DNA of 64,000 bases. Source: Ottelia alismoides. Its lineage: Eukaryota; Streptophyta; Magnoliopsida; Alismatales; Hydrocharitaceae. The position numbers were made by a program, and so were the translations under genes. The notes under the pieces are model-generated. The model had not been told where the DNA came from, ran no database searches, and was given only the letters and a program-made list of their open reading frames with translations. The DNA is taken from NCBI GenBank assembly GCA_037367405.1, contig JAZKJV010000151.1, forward strand, positions 558,001 to 622,000. Reading direction: 5' to 3'. Shown here piece after piece: positions 32,850 to 43,969 of this stretch (the stretch's first letter is position 1; every line of letters begins with the position of its first letter).

Positions 32850-33150
32850 CTGGAGGAATTGGCGGTTGCAGGGCCTGTACTTGAGCTCTTAGGCAGAGCT
32901 CAAGTCTTTGCGGCTAGGGGGAGCTGCTCGCCGGCGCTGACTGACCGGAGACATAGCCTACCATGTCTATGGGTCTCTCTGGAGGCTAAGCCTTCTTTGC
33001 GTTATTGATCCGGCCTCCCCCTGTCACAAGGAGGCAGAGAGGAGCTGGGCAAAGCTCTACGTACAAGTGGACAGGAGTAATGGTGGCCGGTGAGAGCTTA
33101 TTTGAAGGAGAGAGATCGGAGTACGGGTGATGGCCGACGTGGGTTGTGGT

Positions 33151-33160
33151 TATTTTATGG
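33151..33160 (-). promoter_or_regulatory. TATA-like box of the C 3' LTR
   Basis: CCATAAAATA on the - strand, about 300 bases before the candidate donor; diverged in the 5' LTR. Confidence 0.4.
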
Positions 33161-34180
33161 AGCGAGATAGAGGGAGATGTGGGCAGCTACATGGTCCATG
33201 AGGATGCAGGGAGAGTGGTTTTTGAGTGGGTGTAGTCAGCGAGTGGATAGGGTGGTTGAAGAGATGGTAGAAATGGAAAGGGGGCGACGGGTGCGTGAGG
33301 TGGAGGACATGGGACATAAGGAGAATCAGAGGAAGAAGATGGAGCTTGACCGTTGGATCTCGCGATCCAATGACTGAGATGAAGGCACTCGAGAGTGGTT
33401 CTGATCAAATCAATCAGAACATCATCGATGACTGAGATGAAGGCACTCTAGAGGAGAAGAATGCGGGGGCAGACGATTGAGATCAGATCTGGGCTTTGAT
33501 CAAAGGGCTGAGATGGAGCACGTATGTGTGGTGGAGATTGATGCTCCTGGAGTGGATCGTGCAACGTTGGAGGATGGCACGTGGTGAAAGGAGAAGCGAG
33601 AAGTAGACGATCCAGAAGCAATTTGGAGATGATCGGAGGGTGGAGAATGGTTGCGGGAGAAAGCGGTTGAGGTGGAAGCTCTAGGATTGGATCTAACGGT
33701 GGAGGATGGAGTGAGAACAAACGACTATGATTGAGGCGCCCAAAAGGGATGGATCCAATGACTGAAATGGGGGCAACTGGCGCAAGGTCGGCATGCCACG
33801 TGGCTCAACCAGAAAGGGTCGCGTTGCCCAATCAGATTATTTAGATAAAAAAAGCATGAAAAAGAAGGTGAAAACGGAGAATTTGGAAAAAAAATCAAAC
33901 ATGAAAATTGTAGATCTCGATGAGATCTGATCTCGATGAGATCTACAAGATTCATTGCGATAAAAATGCAAGGGAGGATAAATAGTGGGAGAAATAATTT
34001 TGTGAGCATTTTGAAGGGTATAAAACACTATAATTTTTTATTTTGTTATTATTTTTTTGTATTTTAAATTTATTCAAAGACTCAGATATATACAATGATT
34101 TATCTGATTTTTTTGTTGATACTAATTTAAGCAAGGGGGTTAATATCTGCAAATTAATATGATGAAATCGAGGTTTATCA

Positions 34181-34215
34181 TCCGCCTATACTTAAACTAT
34201 GCTCGTCCCCGAGCA
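34181..34215 (-). promoter_or_regulatory. Polypurine tract and upstream hairpin of element C
   Basis: TTTAAGTATAGGCGGA abuts the LTR. Just upstream is the hairpin TGCTCG-GGGA-CGAGCA (34215-34200), the same position as in A1, B, D and E with a different, still fully paired stem. Confidence 0.85.
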
Positions 34216-36048
34216 TCTCAAAAATCAATGAGTTGGATTAACCCCCAATTATGCATGTACGTACAGGATCTGATCCGTTCAAGAACTCCCAATTTTAGAT
34301 ATCCAAAAAGCTCAATCTAGCCTTAATCAAGAGGTATCCAATTTCTCTAGTTTTCCAGACTCTCTCTGTATACGTATAAAATAAGGATATGAAATTAAAT
34401 GTTGACCGCGATCACGAGAGTAGAGTCACAACTTCACCTAAGGTCCCAGTCCAAAGAATTTTCCTAAGGACCCAATCCTCAACACTAGGGAATAAATCAA
34501 ATATTGCAATCAATCCACCGTCTCTTTAGTTGTCATACTTGAGAAATGAATGTGACAGGTCAGCTGATAAAGTGTTTAGGATTGTGTCATTTCTTCTCTC
34601 CCTCTCATTGGAATAAGGATTCTCTCGAGTGCCTTATTAACTCAACACATATTTTTGGTGTTGATAGTTTGTCCATCGAGAGAATCTGGAGTCGTCTACA
34701 CTTGTTTTATTGGGAGTACACCGGGGTGTGCCTTTTTTGACTATCTATTATACCTTCTACACCCAGACTTGTAGCATTTACGATGTAGAGCCCTTTTTTG
34801 GTGCATGCCCGACTCCTGGTCCGAGTAGCGGTGGTCCAAGTGGACACTTTGAAATGGTTGGGAGCGCTTGCCTTTGGTGGAAGCTCTTTTGATATTTAAC
34901 TTGTAGGGTGAGAGTTTTTTTAGCATTGATATTTCTTTGTATTTGTCTTTGGCTTACTCCATTGCTTTTACCAAGTGTCAGCGTACACTGATCAACATTT
35001 TTTATTTTATCACACGTTGGCACTTAGGCAAATGTCAAGAGATTAGCATAAGAACCATGTTCTCATACTGGAAAAAAATGCTGACACTCAGGTTTCATGA
35101 AGCCTTCAATGATTTTATCCCATCCTCGAGCATCATCAAATTGAGTCCAAACTCAAATCCCTCATCCCAGTCCCTCGAGTGAAATTTCAACTCCTCTCAT
35201 CATAACCACAATCGTGCATGTGAAGTGATGATCATATTCTTGAGATTTAGAGACTATGCATACAATATATCACACAAATCTGACAAACTAGGGAAATGTG
35301 GATAATTAAGTCAGAGACTCTGATAACTAAGGCTGGTTAACTCAAAATCTCAAGATCTCTCAAACCAAGTGTTCTTGAACATCATCGATCCCATGTGAAA
35401 GTGAAAATGTCAGGTATTAAAACCAACTCCTTCATCCATTTTTTTCCTTTTTTTTCAAATTTTTATGAAGACTTTAAAAGGCCTAATGACTAGCCTAAAC
35501 TAAATGAGTAGTTGCATCTACTTTCAGCTAGTATAGGTGTAAGTACGGATCGTAGAATGGTACCCGTTGCTTGAGGACAGAGCCTCACACGATGTCCTCT
35601 AAACCACCTACTCTGCTAACGGAGATCCTCACTAAAAGCGGCTAGTTATTTCAATTTAGTAGTCAGTTTGTCTTTTAAAGGATTTTTATTTTTATCTCAT
35701 TTTTATGGATTTTTTAGTAAAGTTAGAACACAAGTTAAACTCATTTCCCCTTATTGAAATCAAGTTTTGAACACATTGTCCAAACCATGTCACATATATA
35801 TAGATTTTTACAAACAATTTTCAAGTGATTTTTCAAAACAAGTAAAAACCTATTTTTCAAACTATTTTTCAAAATATTTTCCTCAAAAATTATGTTACAA
35901 GGTATAGAAAATTCCTCAAAGCTTTGAAAAATTTTGATCCAACTTATTTCCGAAAATTTATACTCTAGCCAAAAAAAGTTTTAAATTTTTCAAAAATTTT
36001 CAAAATAGGGCTATGGATAAAGTATATATATTGTACATATAGTATAAC
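34216..36048 (-). other. 3' non-coding block of element C with antisense open frames
   Basis: No sense gene. The + strand (antisense) frames at 34546-34740 and 34710-34892 read HWNKDSLECLI, IFGVDSLSIERIWSRL, TIYYTFYTQTCSIYDVEPFFGA. Element D's antisense strand near 47887-48127 has HWNKDLTGALL, SIYYIFDTHTC and LLGAHATP in the same order. The rest is AT-rich and featureless. Confidence 0.6.
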
Positions 36049-36262
36049 ACCCATATACTTAAATTTTGCTATGTACTCATAGCACTAAGTGACACAAAGC
36101 CATATCTCAAGTGTAAATATAGGAAAGGATACAGGAACTGAGGAGGATGCCCCCTATACTTAGGTTATAAATAACCTAAGTATCAGGGAGAAGGATAAAC
36201 GAGTAAGAAATTTATAGGGACTCAAGTTCCCCCTATACTTTGGATGAGGATAGCCTAAGTAA
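36049..36262 (-). repeat. Polypurine-tract-like hairpin array of element C
   Basis: Contains a 13-14-bp stem CTATACTTAGGTTAT / ATAACCTAAGTAT (36155-36183) flanked by CCCCC (a G run on the - strand). A second, weaker unit lies at 36229-36262 and a decayed large unit at 36049-36120. Confidence 0.75.
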
Positions 36263-37372
36263 AGAGATGGATAAATGAAGCTGGGGAGACCTTAGCGGAA
36301 CAAAGAAGTTAGGATGGATATACATGCAAGGGAGTGAATCTATGGAGATGAATGGAGCACCTAGTGTCTAGGGGAGAGTGGCGAAACAATCAAGGCTCAA
36401 TCAATCAAACAATACCCTTTGATTCACCAACTCACACGTGAAACCAACAAGTGTTGGTTATCTTGTCATTTTTATTGGTGATAAAAATCATTCTAATTTA
36501 CGCAAGGATTAATGATATGTCAAACCTAACATCCTATGCAAAAAGGGTGTTGCTCTCCCAAAACATGATTTTTACTCCATTTTATTTGTCAACTTGCATT
36601 AACAGTCCTAATTATTATCTTTAAGGTTATCACTGTTTTAATGAGAGCATAAATCAATAAAACATTATCTACCACTTATTCCTAATTACCATTATCCTAG
36701 GTGATCAAGCCACGAAGGGAGGTCGATAAAAAGCCATTGAAGTCGATAAAATCATGATCTACGCTAAGAGAAAACTCACAGTGCCTTGAGCTAAGTTCGT
36801 GAAAAATAAGACTGAATCAAAATCGAAAATCGAATGTATGCAAGTCGATGAAAACCCACCAAACATGCTTCTATTAGTATGGAAGAATAACTTTAATTTT
36901 TGTCTAAGTGAAGCGATGTCTACGTGCATCTAAAATTAATGTGTGTCCTACCTACAATAAAAAACATAAGATAAAAAAATAAAAAGAGTTCGAAGAGATG
37001 CGTGCATGATCCCATGTCAACACTCAAGTGGGGTAAGCCCCACAAACCATGAATATCATCATTCATTTACAATCGCGAGTCTTCAAACAAAGACCGCTGT
37101 AAAGATTATTATTTACATGGAATGCATGAAATAAAATGTGAGACAATAATTCTCTCAATTTTCTCCAATAATTTCTTCTGTGGCTCCTCCCAGTGGGAGC
37201 TCCTACTCCTTGCGTCCTTGATCACCATGGGACCCTACCACAAGAAGCAAAAATTAGATAGATATTCGAGAATTATCACCAATGAAGGAAAAACAATAAC
37301 AAGATCTATATGTTAGAAAATTACTGCTTAATCAAATAATAAAAATCCAAATAAAATGAAGGATGAGTCGTG
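36263..37372 (-). other. Remaining interior of element C, no gene
   Basis: 1.1 kb of AT-rich sequence from hairpin array to primer site. No protein motif was found in six frames; gag and pol are absent, so leader and 3' block are almost directly joined. Confidence 0.7.
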
Positions 37373-37390
37373 TCCTCGGCAACAAGTCCA
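37373..37390 (-). promoter_or_regulatory. Primer-binding site of element C (tRNA-Asp type)
   Basis: TGGACTTGTTGCCGAGGA on the - strand, 13 of 18 matches to the tRNA-Asp site, 2 bases from the LTR edge at 37393. Confidence 0.8.
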
Positions 37391-37392
37391 TT

Positions 37393-40051
37393 TGATAAAC
37401 CGCAAATTCAGGCCTCTAATTATGTCAAATTAATGCGTTGTAGTCGGCTGAATTGGATTTATCAAAATCCGCTATTTAATATTTCGATTAATTCAAAGAG
37501 GTCGATTTTTGGTCTCATTTTGAAGCTTGTTTCATTGTCTTTTTGATGGCATGAATTGTTCTCTGATTTGACACCATCGATTTCGAAGATTTATATTAGT
37601 AATATAGTGTCTATTATGTAAGGATTTTCATTCTTTGAATTAATTCATCAATATAATTTGATTCACTAATGAGTCCTGGTGTTGGCTATAGTTTATTGGA
37701 TCACATATTTTATCTGACTAGGGAAAATTTACATCATTGTAAACCTGCATCATGTTGCATGTTAAAAATCAAATAAAAAGTGTCTATTTCATGTTTCTCT
37801 TTGCATGTGCCTGCATTGTATATATGAACTGTGAGGCCTTCCCTATAATTTACCCATACGTACGGGGGCTAAATGACAATTATTGAGATTCGGAGGGGGG
37901 CGGTTGCAATTAACCCCAGGCACACATGGTATTTACATAATTAGAGGACCTATTTGTAATTCGAAGAACTCAGTGGGACACACCTGCAAAATACCTCGCG
38001 CACACGTGATGTGAGCACATGTGGCGAGGCTCGGTGATGGCAGGCTCGGGGGTAAGGCTCGGGCCATGTGTCGACTAATGATGCTCGGCTGAGGATTGGA
38101 TGCTCTACACCTAGAGTCTTGGTGCTGACGCTCAGAAGATAGTCCGTTGGATGAGCACTAGAAGGGTGCCATCCAACGACACATGTACACCTGGGGCTTC
38201 TTCCTCCGTCGTGAGGCCTGGCAGCGATTAAGGGGCTCTAACGATTTTGGGAGAGCTTCTCCGCCATCCCCAATGCTCGATGATGATCCAAGAAGACCCA
38301 TCGAAGGATGGTGAACAAGCTGGGAGCTCTAGGACGGTGCTGGTGTGTCTAGAGGCGAGACTCGACGTCTCTATGTCGGAGGCGAGACTTGAGGAATCCC
38401 CTCTGACGTTGCTCCGGCCATTGAGCATATAATACATGCAATGTTAGTCCAATAGCTGAGGCATGCAAGTGCGAGGTGATTGGGAACAAAATGGGGTCTC
38501 GTTCGGGCAGAGAGATGGGAGACCGGAGCTCCCTGTTCGGTGAACCGGAGAGGAGATGGGTTGGAGGTGGATAGGTCCTGGAGAAGGGAACACGTGGTCG
38601 GAGATGTGCGTGAGAATGGTAAATGTGAGGGGAAGCACATGTGGTAGTGAATGGAAGGTGATTGTGCGTAGAATAGCTAGATTAATTAGGGGAAACTAGT
38701 AGGAAAAGAAAAGAATGGTCAAGAAGCTTACCTAAAGGAATTGGCAGTTGCGGGGCCTGTGCTTGAGCTCCACGAAGCTCGGGTCTTCGTTGGACTCCCG
38801 CAAATACGAGGAGCTGTTCGCCAGCGATGATTGGCCAGATACATGGCCTATCATGGCTATGGGCCTCATCGGAGGCTAAGCCTTCTTCGCGTCGTCGATC
38901 CAGCCTCCCCCTATCATGGGGAGGTGGAGAGGAGCTGGGCGAACCCCCATGTACAAGTGGACAAGAGTGACAGTGGCCAGCGAGAGCTTATTTGAAGGAG
39001 GGAGATCGGAGTGCGGGTGATGTCCAATGTGAGTTGTGGGCATGCTATGGATCAAGATAGAGGGATATGTGGGCAATTACATGGTTTGTGAGGATGAGGG
39101 GAGAGTGGTATTTGAGTAGGAATGAGAGGATAGGGTGGCTGAGGAGACGGTAGAAATGGAAAGGGGGCGATGAGTGCACTGGGTGGAGGACATGAAAGAG
39201 AAGGAGAACTGGAGGAAGAAGATGGAGCTCGACCATTGGATCTCGTGATCCAACGACTGAGATGAAGGCGCCAGAGAGAGGTTCTGATCAAATCAATCAG
39301 AACACAATCGATGGCTATTGGCATGATGGGTGGCTAGAGGAGAAGCTGGCGGGGGCAGACGAACGAGAGGAGATCTGGGCTTTGATCGAAGGGATGAGAT
39401 GGAGCGCATATATATGTGGTGGAGATTTATGCTCCTAGAGTGGATCGTGCGGTGTTGGAGGATGGCACATGGCGAAAGGAGAAGCGGGAAGAAGTAGATG
39501 ATCCAGATGCAATCTGGAGATGATCGAAGGGTGGAGAATGGTTACGGGAGGAAGCGACTGAGATGTAAGCTCCAGGATTGGATCTAATGGTGGAGGATGG
39601 AGCGAGAACAAACAGTTGTGATTGTGGTCCCCAAATGGGACAGATTCAACGGCTGAAAATGGGGGCGGTTGGCGCAAGGTCAGCGGGCCGCGTGGCTCAA
39701 CCAGAAAGAGCTGCGTGGTCCAATTAGATTATTTAGAAAAAAGCATGAAAAATAAGGAGAAAAAGGCTAAATTTGGAAAAACTCAAAACATGAAAGTTGT
39801 AGATCTCGATGAGATCTACAAGTTTCATGTTGACAAAAAATGCAAAGGAGGACAAATAGAGAGAAATAATTTTGTGAGCATTTTTATAGGTATAATAACA
39901 TTACAATTTTTGATTTTGTTATTATTTTTTTATATTTTTAATTATTCGAATACTTGGATATATACAATGATTTATCTAGTTTTTTATTGACACTAATTTA
40001 AACAAGGGGGTTGATATTTGCAAATTAATATGATGAAACCGAGGTTCATCA
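37393..40051 (-). repeat. 5' LTR of element C (2659 bp), rearranged
   Basis: Partner of 31141-34180. On the - strand it starts at 40051 (TGATGAACC, near-palindromic with GTTTCATCA) and ends at 37393. It contains the uninterrupted palindrome at 39789-39829. An inverted segment occupies 37512-37826, with sequence on both sides of it missing compared with the other LTR. Confidence 0.9.
37512..37826 (-). repeat. Inverted segment inside the C 5' LTR
   Basis: The reverse complement of this segment matches 31374-31688 in the 3' LTR, for example AATCCTTACA-AATAGACAC and TCAAATCAGAGAACAATTCAT. Sequences around it are in normal orientation. About 105 bp (31270-31373) and 135 bp (31689-31825) of the other LTR have no counterpart. 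Confidence 0.85.
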
Positions 40052-40056
40052 AGGAC
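40052..40056. repeat. Target-site duplication of element C, right copy
   Basis: AGGAC matching 31136-31140. Copia RNase H sequence resumes directly after it. Confidence 0.9.
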
Positions 40057-40140
40057 ACTATGTTTTTTTCGACAATCTAAAGCATTGACTACATAAGATG
40101 TGGCAACTATATTAGATGTAGTTAATGTTCACTTGGGGTA
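40057..40140 (+). pseudogene. Copia RNase H, second part (element 1)
   Basis: Continues from 31140 across element C: KKKDTMFFSTI, stop, SIDYIRCGNYI corresponds to the copia RNase H stretch SK-Q-TVA-STTEAEYIAA. Similarity ends near 40130, where unrelated LTR-like sequence begins. Confidence 0.55.
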
Positions 40141-41445
40141 TGGTTTTAATTCATTTGAAAATACTTGTAAAAAAATATCATATTATAAATCTTACTTATT
40201 TTGATTTCAAGTTCTACATGAAAGTTGTAGATCTTTCAAGATCTAGAACTTTCATTTTGAACATTTTCTTAAATTTTCCTCTAACTTTTCATCTAATTCA
40301 TATTGCATTTTAGGTTTCTTATTTATTTGGGTTAGGCCACATGGCCCAACCTGGTATTGCCGCCTCATCTGGTCTTTCATTAGAAGGTACCCTCACATCA
40401 TCTGTTTGATTAATCAAGATCATACAGTCGAGAGTCCTTTTTATCCGCATGGATTCCTGGCCGCACGTTCATCTGATCATGACAATAATGACCACTTACC
40501 AATGCTCTAGTATGCCCCTAATATTTAGTACATATTATTCCTATTTTTTTGGATAAAATGTATAATGGATATGCAATATAATAGTTATATGGGCCAAAAT
40601 GTAAGAGAAATAAGAGTTTTATAAATAAAAGGTCCTATTAGGGAGTTATATGGAATTCTTAAAACCTGGAGGGAAACTATTCTGTAATTTACCATGGATA
40701 CTGGCTTCTCTGGTATTTCTATCAGTCAGAGGGATGCCAGTGCAAAATGGACCAAATCACGCGTGATTGGACCTCATTGTGATTCCATAAAAAGGGACGG
40801 GCTTCCGTGCTAATCTTTCTCATCTTGTGATAGAAGAATGTAACCGATCATCTTCAGGCTGTGATTCAAGCTCAAGTCACTACATGGTTGCGTACTATTG
40901 CTTTGAGTCCTCTCATGGCTAGGAGATTTGGGAGAGGGATGATTAGATGGTGGAGGCGAGCAACGACCTTGATTGAAGGGTTATTGTTACTTCTTAGATG
41001 GATGTTTCAGATGAGGAGACGAGGGCTTAATTGGATGAAGACTGTAACATGCTCTCTCCTCTTTATTCTTCTTCCTCATTGGAGCAAGTGATGGAATGTA
41101 GGCGGTTGAGGCTCGCTCCTACAATCATCAAATCTTGACGGGATGTGGTCGACATACGACCGTCATTCATCGATGAATCTTAATTAGCTCCAGAAGATGA
41201 AGTGGGTTAAGGTGCTACACCGAGCTCCGCCTTTGATGGTAGTCAACAGGGGAAGCGAGGAGATGTACCAGGTGCGACTTGGACCTACATGCATTAGTAA
41301 AATGAAAAAGGGGTGCAAAGTTCTGTCAACTAGCGAAGGAATGGAGCTAAGCTACAACATATGCAAGAATGGAGATGGTGAAGATCTAGAAAGGTGTAAG
41401 GAGAAGTGGAGAGGTATATAGATGAGGGCAGGTGTGTGAAGGATA
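40141..41445 (+). repeat. Gypsy LTR fragment in + orientation
   Basis: It carries the family LTR palindrome (40218-40255, arms ATGAAAGTTGTAGATCTT / AAGATCTAGAACTTTCAT) and motifs such as GTGCAAAATGGACC. CATAAAAAG at 40786-40794 is a likely TATA box, and a GC-richer leader follows. Neither LTR edge nor target duplication is visible. Short open frames at 40861-41091 and 41197-41421 have no recognisable product. Confidence 0.55.
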
Positions 41446-43966
41446 TGTTATTATCCTCAAGCACATCACGGAAGCGTAATCGTTATATCAAATACGGCGC
41501 AGAATGACCAGTCTTACTAGTTGTTTTGTGCAGCGGAATTTAAAAATTTTTCATGTGATGAAACCACATGATCCAAGAATGATTCTCGGATCCTTTAATC
41601 TAGAACCACAATGAGTATAAAGGAATACCTCTTGAAGCATGGTTGATCTAATCTCTAAGAAAATAGACCTCCTGTCTCAAGTCTGATCGTCAGAGAAGAC
41701 GCTTGCGAGTGCGGGGATGAACTGCGTGATCCTCGCAATCCAACAAGATGATCCAAGCACGGTGAACTCCTGATCTCGTCGTACGAGATCGAACGTATTC
41801 TTCGTGAGCATAGAACTCCAAGAAGACGGAGAACCGAAGAACGTCGAAGCAGCGACATAGTGGCAAAGGCGACGACGAATCTCTCCTCTAGGGTTTTGGT
41901 GGACGACCACCAAGGAGAGGGAGAGAGAGTTGACGTGTGAGAGAAATGAGAGAGAGAGAGAGAGATGTGCTCCAAAATTTCATAGCCTTAGAGAGCATGG
42001 TATGCCTCTCTATTTATAGGGTTTTGGGATCCATGGATCTCAATCCATGGGATACAAAAATCAATGGATGAAATTGATTTATATTTAATCCAATGGTAAA
42101 GATTGTTGTTGGTAAAAACCAACAAATTAATCAATCTAATTTAAATCAAATATATTTGACATGTCAAATATAATTCAATACTAAATTAGATCGAGCAATT
42201 AAGGAGAGACTAGCATGGAGATCACTTCCCAATAGGAATGGTGGGGACGGCCACCACATTCCTTGTGAGAATTGGTGGCCGTCTACCATGTCCTCATGGT
42301 GGAGGCAATCTCATGCAATCTCATGAGATTGCATATCTCCATGAATTTCTCCCATAATTTCCAACAACTTTTGTTGTGATTTATTCTTCAAAAATAATTC
42401 ATAATTAATTTTGAGAATATTGCAATCTTACCATTGGAAATTTGTGAATCACATTCACAACCCAAAACAAAATATAATTTACATTTTCAATTAATTACAC
42501 AATGTGTATCCAATACACATTAATAATTAATCAACAAATATAAATTATAATTAGCTCTCTCTAATACATTATAAATCACATTTATAATATATTATGAATA
42601 ATTCGATATTGCTATCCACATTATTCTTATCCATAATAATTAAATCACATTTAATTATATTGGATAATTTCCACACACATCAGGATGATTAAATCACATT
42701 TAATTATCAATTCTTCAATGCTTAGATCTATGGAATTATTCTTGAACCCTTTCGATAATAATGCGATTTCACCGCAGATACTTGGAGATAAGGACAGAGT
42801 AATTGTATTGTTCCACATATAGTGACTTGGATATTGAGATTACATCTCAAATCCAGATCTCATGGACCTCCCACAGATGCTTGATCAAATCAAGACCGTA
42901 GACCTAAACTTCTCATTGCATCTGAATCACATTCAGATCAATGTCCAATACATGGACTAAGACTAGCTCACTTCTCTATTGAGAGGAGTCACTAAAATCC
43001 AAACCTGTTTCATCACTCCCTCAGAATGGAAGCGTCATGGTTATACAATCGTTTATGATCACATCACCCTCAGGTATTCCCAATACCTGTACATCCTGCA
43101 TACTGGAAGACCTATGATCATCCTGAAGATATAGATCACTTTTACACTACCATCTTCAGGGTTTGATCATTAAGTTTATCAATCTCGGTCATTGGGAATT
43201 GGTAGAGATCATATACTTTCCCAAAGCATATATCTTACCTTCAAATTCATGTCATGCTTCCAAAGCATGATGACCATGCATGGAATTTGATAAATCCCAA
43301 TACCTCATGAGTGAGCTCATGTCTCCCAGTTTACAAGTGAACCCGTATGATCCCTTTGAGAGATCGTATTAATCATATATCCTTACATGCACACCAGCTC
43401 GTCGGTGTATAGACCTTGGCTAGGTCATCAACCTATTGGTCTGCCAAATGTACACACTTAGACATATAGCAACGCATCTGTCTCTGGTCAGAGGATGCAT
43501 GCCTATGTTGTGAGACCATTCAACATAGGTCTTTGGTTATCTCGATCTCGTCAAGTCAACCCATTGACTCAACTAATCTGACACCTCCGAATCACTATTC
43601 CCATGCAGAGAACCTACATCAAGAGGTCGGTCGGATATCATCCATATGAGAAAGGATTGCCATCTTCTACTCAGACTAGAGATCATCGCTTAACAATCAT
43701 TTGATGATGCTTGATGAGTCCTCTATCTAAGTACTTAGATATTCATCCAAGCATCAACCTCTAAGATTCAGTCAATGAATCAACAGCTGTATGATCATCA
43801 AGCTGGCAATGGTCTATAACCCTTATTGTACAGAGGGACCTTATAGTGCATTCATTCATTCAATCTCAAAAAGGGAGTGAAAATAATCAATAACTTTATT
43901 GATAAATCATTTATTATAATAACATTTATTGTAGGAATGGTTCGCCTCGGGGTCACATTGCTAACA
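41446..43966 (-). repeat. Copia-type LTR in inverted orientation, probably a solo LTR
   Basis: Its reverse complement aligns with the U3 half of the LTR at 43970-46212, for example GACCAATAGGTTG-TGACC, GATCTCTCAAAGG-ATCATAC and the TCTCCAAGTATCT motif. The promoter-distal half is different, so it belongs to a related subfamily. CCCTATAAATAGAGAGGC at about 42008-42025 (- strand) is a strong TATA box. Edges read TGTTAGCA at 43966 and ...AATAACA at 41446. No primer site or polypurine tract adjoins it. No matching 5-bp duplication was found, so the left edge is uncertain. Confidence 0.65.
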
Positions 43967-43969
43967 ATG

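Larger units (their letters stand above)
31141..34180 (-). repeat. 3' LTR of element C (3040 bp)
   Basis: On the - strand it runs from TGATAAACC at 34180 to ...TTTCTCA at 31141. It holds the palindrome at 33899-33953 (its core duplicated here), a CCATAAAATA TATA-like box at 33160-33151, a candidate intron 32849-32517, a 41-base tandem duplication (32590-32671) and the U5 tail with GGCAAGCCCAAGGTCGAAC. It is 380 bp longer than the partner LTR because the partner lost sequence around an inversion. Confidence 0.9.
31141..40051 (-). mobile_element. Element C: complete non-coding (LARD-like) gypsy element, 8.9 kb
   Basis: LTRs at 31141-34180 (3') and 37393-40051 (5'), a primer site at 37390-37373, a polypurine tract at 34194-34181, and 5-bp duplications AGGAC. 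The 3.2 kb interior contains no gag or pol motif in any frame, only a leader, the hairpin array and the 3' block. Large non-coding LTR elements that move in trans are known as LARDs. The LTRs share motifs with B and D, so the partner was probably an Athila/Tat element. It inserted into RNase H of copia element 1. Confidence 0.88.

Noticed and set aside
40861..41421. Two + strand ORFs in the LTR fragment
   Set aside because: 76 and 74 codons with no motif, in a leader-like region, and no second copy to test conservation.
41940..41966. GA repeat near the inverted LTR promoter
   Set aside because: Short dinucleotide tract; common in plant promoters and not informative by itself.
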